Assembly (NCBI GenBank): GCA_026991575.1
Contig: JALXBF010000118.1
Span: 62,001-126,000 of the forward strand
Origin: Planctomycetota bacterium
Lineage (GTDB): Bacteria; Planctomycetota; Planctomycetia; JALXBF01
DNA length: 64,000 nucleotides
Reading direction: 5' to 3'
This document shows positions 39,031-47,624 of the stretch, in pieces. How positions within the stretch are numbered: the first letter of the stretch is position 1; each line of letters opens with the position of its first letter. The notes under the pieces are model-generated. The model was not told where the DNA came from and did not search any database. It was given only the letters and a program-made list of their open reading frames with translations. The translations under genes were made by a program, and so were the position numbers.

Positions 39031-42000
39031 ATGAGCAAGACCGTAGCAGCCGAGAGATTCCTCATGCCAAGACGTGTCCTACCCGTCCTCGGAACAATCG
39101 GCCTTTCCCTGCTTCTTTTGTTTGGCTGGAGCTATGCCCAACGCGGAACCATCGCCCCCCGCGGAGTGCAGTGGATTTGGACCGACGAGGGGGAACCTTT
39201 GAAACAGGCCCCGACCGGGTTGCGGTTCTTCCGCGCCTTGTTTGAAGTGGACCGTGATCCGGCAGAAGTGAAACTTTACCTCGTGTGCGACGATGCGTTC
39301 GTTGCGTACGTCAACGGAGTGCGCGTCGGCAGCTCCCGCAGCTGGCAAAGCGGATCCGTGTTCGACATCACGGACAAGGTGCGCATCGGACGCAACGCGC
39401 TTGCGGTAGAGGCGACCAACCGTGGCGGGCCGGCCGGCCTGGCAGGTTGGGTCTTTGTTCGGACAAAGCCGGGCAACCACTACGTCTATCCGACCAATCA
39501 GTCGTGGCGTTGGGCCACCGAGCCGTCCGAAGGGTGGATGATGCCCGAGTTCCCCCACGACCGCTGGCGACCGGTGAAGGTGCTCGGAGCGTTCGGTACG
39601 GTGGGACCATGGGGCGAAATAGGCTTCGGGACGGAGGGGCGGTTCCGGGCGCTGGAGGGGTTCCACGTCGAGATGGTTGCCGACCCGGAGCTGACCGGAT
39701 CCATTATCGCCTTTGGCTTCGATACACAGGGCTTGCCGCTACTTTCGGTTGAACGCGGCCCGATCATCCGGCTCCATGACGACGACGGCGATGGCGTCTA
39801 CGAACGCAAGTCCGTCGTCTGCGACCAGGTCAGCTACTGCCAGGGGCTGCTGGCGTACGATCCGAAGACGTACTACTTTGTCGGCATGCAGCAGCAGGGC
39901 AAGAAAGTTGTCACCGGGCTGTGGCGGGGCCTGGACGAGGATGAAGATGGCAAAGTGGACAAGGTGGAGTTGCTGCACCAGGTGCGGGGTCGAATCGCGG
40001 AGCACGGTCCTCACGCGATCCTCGTCGGACCGGATGGTTATCTCTACTTCGTCACCGGCAATCACGCGTGGGTGAACCTGGACCCGCCTGCCCACTCGCC
40101 GGTGCGCATGCTGTACGAAGGGGTGCTCTTGCCTCGCTACGAGGATGCACACGGCCATGCTCGGGGGATTCGCGTGCCGGGTGGCACGATCTGGCGGCTG
40201 GATCCGGACGCTCGCGACTGGACGCTCGAGACCGCCGGGTTCCGCAACGAGTACGACATCGGTTTCAACCGCGTCGGTGAGGTGTTCACCTTTGACAGCG
40301 ACATGGAGTGGGACGAGGGCTTGCCGTGGTATCGGCCCGTGCGCGTCAATCATTGCCCCTCGGGCGCGGAATTCGGCTGGCGCAGCGGCTGCGCGAAGTG
40401 GCCGCCTTACTACGTGGACAGTTTGCCCGCGACCGTGGACATCGGCCGCGGCTCTCCTACGGGTGTGGTCTTCTACCACCACACCGTTTACCCGGCCAGA
40501 TTCCACGACGCGTTCTTCATTGCTGACTGGTCGTACGGCCGGATTTTTGCCGTTTCCTTCAAACGCCAGGGGGCTTCGTACTCGGGCGAAGCGGAGCTCT
40601 TCCTGCTGGGCAAACCGCTGAACGTGACCGACCTGGACGTTGGCCCAGATGGGTTCCTGTACTTCACCACGGGGGGGCGAGGTACAGAGGGGGGCCTGTA
40701 CCGCGTGGTCTACGGCGAGGCCGGTTCGGCTGGCCCGCCGCTGGCGGACCTCGAGGGTGAAGAGGCCGTGCTTGCGGCCCTGCAACAGCCGCAGCCCTGG
40801 TCAGCCTGGGGACGCGAACGCGTACGGAAGCTGAAGGCGGCCGCGGGTGACGCCTGGCAGCGCGTTCTGAACCGCGTCATCCTGGACGAAGAGGAGGGCA
40901 CCGGCACACGCGTGCTGGCACTGTCGTATCTGCTGCAGTTCGGCCCCGAGCCCGACATGAAGCTGACCCGCCGGTTGATGCGCAGCAGCGATCGGGAACT
41001 GCGTGCGTGGGCAGCCGTGCTGATTGCGCGGTTAGGCCCGAAGGATGCGGAGAAACTTCTAGGCGAACTGCTTCAGGACTCGGAGCCGATTGTGCAGCGT
41101 CGGGCCATCGAGGGCTTCCTGCGGCTGACCCGCCCGGTCCCCAAACCGTTGCTCCGACCTGTGCTCGCCAGCACCGACCGCTTCCTGCGGTTTGCCGGTC
41201 TGCTGGCCCTGGAGCGGACCGATCCGGAAAGCTGGGCTGATTGGCTCGATGAACAAGACCGCCGCGTTGCCATCATGGCCGTCGTGGCGCTGAACCGGGG
41301 CGGTGCCGTGGCTCGCTCTGATCACTGGACCAACCAGGCGTTCAGCACCTGCTGGCGGCTGTTGCAGACGACCACCGGTGCCGATGATGAGCTGGAGGTC
41401 CTGCGCGGCATCCAGTTGTCGCTGATTAACTCCGAAAAGCGGACTCGCCCCGAACAACTCGTGGAGCAGATCGCAGAAGAGATCCTGCGCCGCTTCCCGT
41501 CCGGTGACTGGAGGGTTAACCGTGAATACGCTCGGCTATTGGCTTACCTTGAACCGGACGGCACGGTGGAGAAGCTGGTCGAGGCGCTGGAGTCGTGCGG
41601 CACGGTGGACCAGGCAGACCGGGCCCAGGCGATCCACTACGCCCGCTGTCTGGTTGCGTGCGAGAAGGGATGGACGGGGCAGTTGCGAAGGCGATATCTG
41701 AAGTGGTTCGATGTGTCGGCTGATTGGGACGGCGGTCACAGTTACCGTGGCTACCTGATGAACTTCCTGCGGGATTTCCTCCGGCGAGTGCCCGAAGAGG
41801 AAAAGCTTGCGCTCGTGGCCGACGCCGCACAGTACCGGCTGGCCGCGCTGGAGATCGTCCGGCGGCTTGATCAGAACAACGGAGCGGCGTACGTGCCGCT
41901 GCTGGACGAGGCGCTGCGCGAAGGCACGCTGCCGAGAGAGGATGTGCTGCTGGCACTGGGAAGAGTCCGTCAGCCAGAGGCAGAGCGGATCGTGTTGCAC

Positions 42001-42855
42001 TGGTACCGCAGCCATCCTGAGGATCGACCGGCAGCCTTGATCGCACTGGCCAACTATGCCAAGCAGGCGTACCGGGAGATTTTCCTGCAAGGACTCAAGC
42101 ACGACGATCCACGCGTGGTCCGTGCCGCGCTACAGGGGCTGCGTCGGTGCCAGCCGGAAGGACCGGACGACTACCGGGCGGTCCTCGAAACCGCACTCCG
42201 GTTGGGCCAACCGGTCGGCATGGCGGCCGTCCATACATTGCGTCGCTGGACCGGTAAGGACTTCGGGGCGAAGCCGGAGCAGTGGCGCAACGAATTGGAT
42301 CAGTTCCTGGCATGGTACCGCGAAACGTATCCCAATGCCGCACCGGTGGGTGGCTCCGGTAAGTACCGTGAGTGGACGCTGGAAGAATTGCTGGAGGCCG
42401 TGGAGCAGCACATCGGGTCCGCCGATCCGGAACGGGGCAAGCTGGTGTTCATGAAGGCCAGTTGCGTGAACTGCCACAAGGTCGGCTCATTCGGTAAAGG
42501 GATCGGCCCGGACCTGAGCACCCTGGGCAATCGTTTCTCGCGGAAGGACATCTTGGAGGCAATACTCACCCCCTCGAAAACGATTTCCGATCAATACAAA
42601 ACCTACACCATCCTGACAACTCGCGGCCAGATCATTAACGGCATGCGAGCCCCGGATGAGGATGGGAAGATCGTGCTGCTGCTCTCTGATGCCACCACCG
42701 TCAGGATTCCGAAGGACGAAGTCGAGGAGATTGTGGAATCGTCGGTGAGCATTATGCCGGACGGCCTGCTGAACACGCTGAGTGCTCAGGAGATCGCTGA
42801 CCTGGTGGCGTTCCTCGAAGCCGCGCAGGTGGAGACCGCTTCGGGCAGTCGGTAG
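39031..42855 (+). CDS. PVC-type membrane-bound dehydrogenase/cytochrome c fusion
   Basis: 1274-residue exported protein of a type common in Planctomycetes. A signal peptide (VLGTIGLSLLLLFGWSYA) precedes an N-terminal jelly-roll-like domain. A six-bladed propeller of the PQQ-sugar-dehydrogenase/membrane-bound dehydrogenase type follows (about residues 220-570; GPDGYLYFVTGNHAW, DLDVGPDGFLYFTTGG). HEAT-like repeats (about 600-1100) and a C-terminal c-type cytochrome domain with CVNCH complete it; distal Met ligands are in the region to residue 1274. Proposed to oxidise a sugar-type substrate and pass electrons to heme. Start ATG 39031 or 39064. The selenoprotein gene follows 15 nt after its stop. 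Confidence 0.9.
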   Translation: MSKTVAAERFLMPRRVLPVLGTIGLSLLLLFGWSYAQRGTIAPRGVQWIWTDEGEPLKQAPTGLRFFRALFEVDRDPAEVKLYLVCDDAFVAYVNGVRVGSSRSWQSGSVFDITDKVRIGRNALAVEATNRGGPAGLAGWVFVRTKPGNHYVYPTNQSWRWATEPSEGWMMPEFPHDRWRPVKVLGAFGTVGPWGEIGFGTEGRFRALEGFHVEMVADPELTGSIIAFGFDTQGLPLLSVERGPIIRLHDDDGDGVYERKSVVCDQVSYCQGLLAYDPKTYYFVGMQQQGKKVVTGLWRGLDEDEDGKVDKVELLHQVRGRIAEHGPHAILVGPDGYLYFVTGNHAWVNLDPPAHSPVRMLYEGVLLPRYEDAHGHARGIRVPGGTIWRLDPDARDWTLETAGFRNEYDIGFNRVGEVFTFDSDMEWDEGLPWYRPVRVNHCPSGAEFGWRSGCAKWPPYYVDSLPATVDIGRGSPTGVVFYHHTVYPARFHDAFFIADWSYGRIFAVSFKRQGASYSGEAELFLLGKPLNVTDLDVGPDGFLYFTTGGRGTEGGLYRVVYGEAGSAGPPLADLEGEEAVLAALQQPQPWSAWGRERVRKLKAAAGDAWQRVLNRVILDEEEGTGTRVLALSYLLQFGPEPDMKLTRRLMRSSDRELRAWAAVLIARLGPKDAEKLLGELLQDSEPIVQRRAIEGFLRLTRPVPKPLLRPVLASTDRFLRFAGLLALERTDPESWADWLDEQDRRVAIMAVVALNRGGAVARSDHWTNQAFSTCWRLLQTTTGADDELEVLRGIQLSLINSEKRTRPEQLVEQIAEEILRRFPSGDWRVNREYARLLAYLEPDGTVEKLVEALESCGTVDQADRAQAIHYARCLVACEKGWTGQLRRRYLKWFDVSADWDGGHSYRGYLMNFLRDFLRRVPEEEKLALVADAAQYRLAALEIVRRLDQNNGAAYVPLLDEALREGTLPREDVLLALGRVRQPEAERIVLHWYRSHPEDRPAALIALANYAKQAYREIFLQGLKHDDPRVVRAALQGLRRCQPEGPDDYRAVLETALRLGQPVGMAAVHTLRRWTGKDFGAKPEQWRNELDQFLAWYRETYPNAAPVGGSGKYREWTLEELLEAVEQHIGSADPERGKLVFMKASCVNCHKVGSFGKGIGPDLSTLGNRFSRKDILEAILTPSKTISDQYKTYTILTTRGQIINGMRAPDEDGKIVLLLSDATTVRIPKDEVEEIVESSVSIMPDGLLNTLSAQEIADLVAFLEAAQVETASGSR

Positions 42856-42870
42856 AGGTGAGGCGCAGTC

Positions 42871-43221
42871 ATGGCGAAGACGATCAACTGGTACTACCAC
42901 CGACCCGGGTGAAGGACCTGCGGTCGAGCGCAGGAGTTTCTTGCGCGCAAGGCTGTACGCATCAAACAGGAAGTCAGCGCAACAAAGGACAAGCAGGGAC
43001 CAGAGAAGGCCCTGGAGCTAGCTCGGGCCGCGAACAAAGTCATCGTGGCTCGGGGCAAGAAGGTTCATGAGTTCAACATGAAGAAGGACCCGCCCGATGA
43101 CGAAACGCTGCTGAAGCACATGCTGGGGCCCACCGGTAACCTGCGCGCCCCCACGATGGTCATTGGCAAGACGGTGTACGTCGGATTCGAGGAAGAATCG
43201 CTCTCGAAGTTACTGGGCTAA
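42871..43221 (+). CDS. ArsC-like thioredoxin-fold selenoprotein (in-frame UGA)
   Basis: The frame runs ATG 42871 to TAA 43219-43221 with a single TGA at 42910-42912. Read as Sec the product is 116 residues. Residues 4-17 read TINWYYHRPG-U-RTC, the U-x-x-C redox motif of the 'ArsC family (seleno)protein' group known in planctomycetes; the Cys form is G-C-x-x-C. A cis-Pro-type LRAPTMVIG (residues 91-99) near the C-terminus completes the thioredoxin/glutaredoxin fold. Its start follows a GAGGTGAGG ribosome binding site 15 nt after the cytochrome gene, so it is probably in that operon. A one-base-change pseudogene is unlikely because the frame is otherwise intact and the SECIS candidate fits. Confidence 0.88.
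42928..42946 (+). promoter_or_regulatory. Candidate bacterial SECIS hairpin of the ArsC-like gene
   Basis: Stem GCGCA (42928-42932) pairs with TGCGC (42942-42946), loop GGAGTTTCT (42933-42941, 9 nt). The loop starts 21 nt past the UGA and begins with GG, meeting the bacterial SECIS pattern. An alternative hairpin (CCTGCG-GTCGAG-CGCAGG, 42917-42934) has its loop only 11 nt past the UGA and fits less well. By-eye folding only. Confidence 0.6.
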
Positions 43222-43251
43222 CGCCCAGGTTCCGCAGCGGCAGGGCCCTCG

Positions 43252-46107
43252 ATGAGTTGGTACCAGGCAACGCTTAGCTTCACGCTGGCCAGCCTGCTGA
43301 TGGCGACCGCCATGCCAGCAGACGGCCCGGTGGGTGTCCGCATCGAGTTCGGTGTCGGAGCGAAGCAGACCGCAGTGTGGGCGGGCCGCGTTGTGCGACC
43401 ACAACAGGCGGTCCAGCGAGTGACCCCATGGCGGTTCCTCAACGGGCGGGTTCAGCCCGGCCAGAACGCGTGGACGACGAGGACCGTGCTGCTGCCGGCG
43501 CCCTTCGAGCGGAACCCGATCCAGGGGGCCAATTTTCCCCAGCCCAGGCGGGTGCCGTGGTCAGCCGGCGTCGACGTGGTGTTGAAAGACAGCGCCGATG
43601 TCCTGCGTGTCAGCTGGCAGAAGCCCGAGGGCATCGCCCCGCTCGAGGTGCCGCTCAACAGGCTGCGCTACGGCCAGGTGCAGTCGGTTGGAGAACACGT
43701 CGCGCTGCACCGCTTCGTGCCCTACGTTGCCGAAACGGCGCCAGAGGACGGGGTCCACGATGACCTGCCGTCCATGGCCATCGCGCCGGACGGTGTGCTG
43801 TGGCTTGCCTGGCGGCGGTATCAGCAAGCAGCGGACCGGATCGTGGTCGCAACGGTCGATCCACGCACCGGGCGGTTGAGTCCCCCCGAATGGCGCTCGA
43901 ACGCGGGGGACCACGGAGGCCCTGCGATCGCTGTTGACGGCAGCGGGACCGTGTGGGTCGCGTACGCTGCGCAGCACAACGGCAACTGGGACATTTATGT
44001 CGTGAGCCGACGGGAGGGGCGCTGGAGCAGACCGCAGCGCGTCTCGGACCATCCGCAACCCGACCTGCATCCGGTACTCGTCGGTCTGACATCCGGCGCA
44101 GCGTTGGCCTGGCAGGGCTTCCGCGAAGGTCAGAGCGATATCTTCTACACCGAAATCACGGTCAGCGGCGAACTCCGCGGCGTGCACCGGCTCAGCCCCT
44201 CGCGGCGGAACGACTGGTTCCCCGCGATCGCTACCGACGGCCGCGGGACGGTGTACGTCGCGTGGGACAGCTACGACGCAGGCAACTACGACGTGCTCTT
44301 GCGCCCGGTAGTCGGCGGCAAGCCGGGAAAGCTGGTTGCTGTGGCTTCGACCGACCTGTTTGAGGCGAATGCATCGGTTGCCTGCGACCGTGACGGCGGT
44401 GTCTGGGTTGCTTACGACGAGGGAACGAAGGCCTGGGGCAAGGACTACGGCTTCTGGTGGTGGTATCTGGACTGGCCGCGAGGGACTCGGCTGTATGAGC
44501 GGCGGGTGTTGCGGATCCGCAAGATCGAAGGTGACAGATCGTTGGCTGTGCAGCCCGACCTCGTGGGCTCGCTGCCCAGAGCGATGCGGGAGTATTCTGA
44601 GTACCCGCAGCTCTGCATCGACCAGCGGAATCGTCTCTGGGTCGTGTTCCGCCACCGCACGGCGCGCAGCCCTCGGGCCGACGGCTGGGCCGCCGCCGGC
44701 TGGTGGGAACCCTACCTGTGCTTCTGGGATGGCAAGCGGTGGAGCGACCCGATACCGCTTGAGCGTTCGCTCGGTCGCCAGGACATGCGGACCGCTCTGG
44801 TCGCGGGCGGCAACCGCCTGTGGTTGGCCTGGGCCACCGACAGCCGCACGGCTCGCCAGCCGACAACGGGAGGCCACCTCAAGATACAGGTGGGACAGGT
44901 TTCGCTGGATCAGATTGCCGCTCTGCCAGGCAGCGGACTGCCGCCCGTCGGGCGTTACAGACGTCCGGAGCTGGCGGACGAGTCGATCCGCAACGTCCAT
45001 CCCAACGAGGAAGCCGATCTGGAGCGGATCCGGTCGTACCGAGTCGACTACCGGGGCAAGCAGCTGGCGATTTATCGCGGAGACCTGCACCGGCACACGG
45101 ACATTTCGTTTGACGGTGTCGGCGACGGGAGTCTGACGGATTTCTACCGTTACGCGCTGGATGCGGCCAGCCTGGACTACGTCCTCGTCGGTGACCACGG
45201 CATGGGACACGACCGTGAGTATCCGTGGTGGCGCACGCAGAAGTCGAACGACATGTACTTCGTGAGCGGCAGGTTTGTGCCGCTGTACGGTTACGAACGG
45301 TCGATTCCCTATCCGTGGGGCCACCGGAACATTATCTGGACTAAACGAGGTTTCCGAACATTTCCGATGACCAGGGATCCGCGGGCCAAACGGCGGCGGC
45401 CGGCACCGGACGACACGCTCCAGCTGTATCGCGAGATCCGACGCACCGGCGGTATCGTCACGCTGCACACGTCAGCAACCAACCAGGGCACCAACTGGGA
45501 GACGGGCTACGATCCTGAGCTGGAACCCGTCGTTGAGCTGTTCCAGGGCTATCACACTTCGTACGAAGGGCGACGCCAGCCGCTGGCGGTAGACGAAAAC
45601 ACGCCGATTCTGCACGGGCCGTTCAAGCCGGATGGCTACGTGTGGCACGCGTTGGAGAAGGGCTACTGGCTGGGCTTCCAGGCATCCAGCGACCACATCG
45701 CGACGCACAACAGCTACGCGTGCGTGCTGGCCGAGGAGTTCTCGCGGGAAGGTCTGGTTGAAGCCATGAAGGCCCGCCACACGTACGCTGCCACGGACAA
45801 TATCGTGCTGGAGTTTCGATCAGGTGATGCGCTGATGGGCGATCGGGTGCGGTACCGCGGTGGCCCGGTCCGCCTCTCAGCCCGCATCTGGGGTACCGCG
45901 CCGATCGCGTTCGTGGAGGTGGTGCGCAACGCCAGTGTCGTCTACTCGATGAAAGTCGACGGGGCCAGTCAGGTGGAGTTTGCCTGGACCGACACCGCCG
46001 TGCCTGACCGCAGCTTCAACTACTACTACGTGCGGGTGATTCAGGTCGACCGCAACGTCGCGTGGGCCTCTCCGATCTGGTTCGTCAAGGACGACCTGCG
46101 GCGCTAA
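43252..46107 (+). CDS. Large exported PHP/DUF3604-like protein with BNR-type repeats
   Basis: 951-residue protein with an N-terminal hydrophobic signal (MSWYQATLSFTLASLL). Residues about 170-560 form repeated beta-blade motifs (APDGVLWLAWRRY, DGSGTVWVAYAA, DGRGTVYVAWDSYD) like sialidase/BNR or TolB-type propellers. The C-terminal half contains the metal-type motif DLHRHTDISFDG (DxHxHTxxS), VLVGDHG, and later LHTSATNQGTNW and ASSDHIATHNSYA, which are the metal ligands of PHP/DUF3604-type phosphoesterase-like domains. The function is likely hydrolytic and extracytoplasmic, but the substrate is unknown. It starts 30 nt after the selenoprotein gene. Confidence 0.82.
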   Translation: MSWYQATLSFTLASLLMATAMPADGPVGVRIEFGVGAKQTAVWAGRVVRPQQAVQRVTPWRFLNGRVQPGQNAWTTRTVLLPAPFERNPIQGANFPQPRRVPWSAGVDVVLKDSADVLRVSWQKPEGIAPLEVPLNRLRYGQVQSVGEHVALHRFVPYVAETAPEDGVHDDLPSMAIAPDGVLWLAWRRYQQAADRIVVATVDPRTGRLSPPEWRSNAGDHGGPAIAVDGSGTVWVAYAAQHNGNWDIYVVSRREGRWSRPQRVSDHPQPDLHPVLVGLTSGAALAWQGFREGQSDIFYTEITVSGELRGVHRLSPSRRNDWFPAIATDGRGTVYVAWDSYDAGNYDVLLRPVVGGKPGKLVAVASTDLFEANASVACDRDGGVWVAYDEGTKAWGKDYGFWWWYLDWPRGTRLYERRVLRIRKIEGDRSLAVQPDLVGSLPRAMREYSEYPQLCIDQRNRLWVVFRHRTARSPRADGWAAAGWWEPYLCFWDGKRWSDPIPLERSLGRQDMRTALVAGGNRLWLAWATDSRTARQPTTGGHLKIQVGQVSLDQIAALPGSGLPPVGRYRRPELADESIRNVHPNEEADLERIRSYRVDYRGKQLAIYRGDLHRHTDISFDGVGDGSLTDFYRYALDAASLDYVLVGDHGMGHDREYPWWRTQKSNDMYFVSGRFVPLYGYERSIPYPWGHRNIIWTKRGFRTFPMTRDPRAKRRRPAPDDTLQLYREIRRTGGIVTLHTSATNQGTNWETGYDPELEPVVELFQGYHTSYEGRRQPLAVDENTPILHGPFKPDGYVWHALEKGYWLGFQASSDHIATHNSYACVLAEEFSREGLVEAMKARHTYAATDNIVLEFRSGDALMGDRVRYRGGPVRLSARIWGTAPIAFVEVVRNASVVYSMKVDGASQVEFAWTDTAVPDRSFNYYYVRVIQVDRNVAWASPIWFVKDDLRR

Positions 46108-46332
46108 CGCACAGGCGAGCAGCCATACCCGCGATGAGCCACGTAGCCGTGCGAGCGTAGAGCTAAGGGGGTACCGGCGGGGTAGGCCCGTGGGGGGCGT
46201 GATTGCCGGACGCATGGCTGACTGCTGGGACAGCCGCGTATGCCGTATGAGCAGTCCCTGCCCCCGGCAGGCTGCCGGCGTGTGCCGAGCGGCTGAGTTG
46301 CCGTGTGCTGCTGCATAAGCGAGTAGCAGGCG

Positions 46333-47469
46333 ATGTCATCGTATCTGGATCTTTCACGCTATCCGCTGCCGCCTCGTGGTGAACTGCCGACGCCGGCGTT
46401 GGTCTTCTACAAGCCACTCATTGAGGCGAATCTGCAGGCCATGCTTGCTGCCGTCGGAGGCAACCCGGACCGCTTGCGGCCCCATGTGAAGACGGTCAAG
46501 TGTGCCGCCGTTGTACACCTTGAACTGGGGCTGGGCATCACCAAGCACAAGTGCAGCACACTGCGCGAGGCGATGTTGCTTGCCGAGTGTGGCGTGCCGG
46601 ACGTGCTGCTTGCCTATGTCCTGGTCGGCCCGGCGGTACGATCATTCGTCGAGCTATGTGTGCGGTACCCTGCCACAACGTTCCGTGTAACGGTGGATTC
46701 GCGGCAAGCAGTCGAACAGCTAGAGTGGGCGGCCGCCAAAGCGGGGATTACCGTGTCGGTGCTAGCGGACATGGATCCCGGCCTGCACCGTAGCGGGGTT
46801 GCCCCCGAGAGGCTGGCGGATTTTTGTCGCTTGATTGTAGCTCAGCGTCACCTCCGGCTCGACGGCCTGCACTGCTATGACGGGCACATCAAGGATTCCG
46901 ATCCTGAACTGCGACACCAGCGAGCCGCGCAGGTGTGGCAGCAGCTGGTGAAGGTGCTCGAGGAAGTGAGGCCGATAGCGGGCGATTCACTGCGGCTGGT
47001 CTGCGGTGGTACGCCGACATTTCCGTTCTTTGCTTCGCTTGGCCGTAGCGATGTCGAATGCTCGCCGGGCACGTGCGTCCTGCACGACTGCGGCTACGGG
47101 CGGAAGTTTCCGGATCTACCGTTTGTCCCGGCCGCGTTCGTGCTCACGCGCGTGTTATCCGTACCCGGTCCGGACCGATACTGCCTGGATTGTGGCTACA
47201 AGGCGATTGCATCCGATCCACCGCCTGCGGAACGTTTCCTGGTCGTGGGCCGGGAGGACGCTCGGATCGTGTTACAGAACGAAGAGCACTCGGTCGTGGA
47301 AGCACCGGGGGCGCAGTGGGACGTTGGGGAAGAGCTGTTGTTGTGTCCGACGCACGTCTGCCCAACGGTAGCGTTGCACGATGTGGCGTACGTACTGGAT
47401 GGTTCAGGTCGGGTCTGCGACCGCTGGTTGATCGGTGCACGGACTCGGTTGCTTGGTTTGTCGGCTTGA
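46333..47469 (+). CDS. D-threonine aldolase/D-serine dehydratase-like PLP enzyme
   Basis: 378-residue fold-type III PLP enzyme (alanine-racemase-like N-terminal barrel) of the DSD1/low-specificity D-threonine aldolase family. The PLP lysine lies in RPHVKTVK (Lys 53), and CGGTPTFPF binds the phosphate. The metal-ligand pair of the family is visible near the C-terminus in CPTHVCPTVALHD (His and Cys two apart). It would cleave D-threonine to glycine and acetaldehyde or dehydrate a D-hydroxy amino acid. Stand-alone gene between two spacers. Confidence 0.9.
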   Translation: MSSYLDLSRYPLPPRGELPTPALVFYKPLIEANLQAMLAAVGGNPDRLRPHVKTVKCAAVVHLELGLGITKHKCSTLREAMLLAECGVPDVLLAYVLVGPAVRSFVELCVRYPATTFRVTVDSRQAVEQLEWAAAKAGITVSVLADMDPGLHRSGVAPERLADFCRLIVAQRHLRLDGLHCYDGHIKDSDPELRHQRAAQVWQQLVKVLEEVRPIAGDSLRLVCGGTPTFPFFASLGRSDVECSPGTCVLHDCGYGRKFPDLPFVPAAFVLTRVLSVPGPDRYCLDCGYKAIASDPPPAERFLVVGREDARIVLQNEEHSVVEAPGAQWDVGEELLLCPTHVCPTVALHDVAYVLDGSGRVCDRWLIGARTRLLGLSA

Positions 47470-47624
47470 ACCAAACCGCTTGACAGCACGGTGCGGGAGC
47501 CGGCGCGGCGGACGTTGTCCGACTCGACCGCTTCACACAGCTGGCCAGAATGTGACGTGGCGATCGTATGGTGGTCTTCAGCGGCACGCCGCGTAGGGGG
47601 GACGGTTCGGCACCTTGCCGTCGG

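Noticed and set aside
42917-42934. Hairpin CCTGCG-GTCGAG-CGCAGG close to the UGA
   Set aside because: Its loop is about 11 nt from the UGA, outside the 16-37 nt range. The GCGCA/TGCGC hairpin fits better.
43561-45468. Minus-strand frame of about 635 codons opposite the PHP-type protein
   Set aside because: It covers an obvious plus-strand gene with good motifs and carries no recognisable domain.
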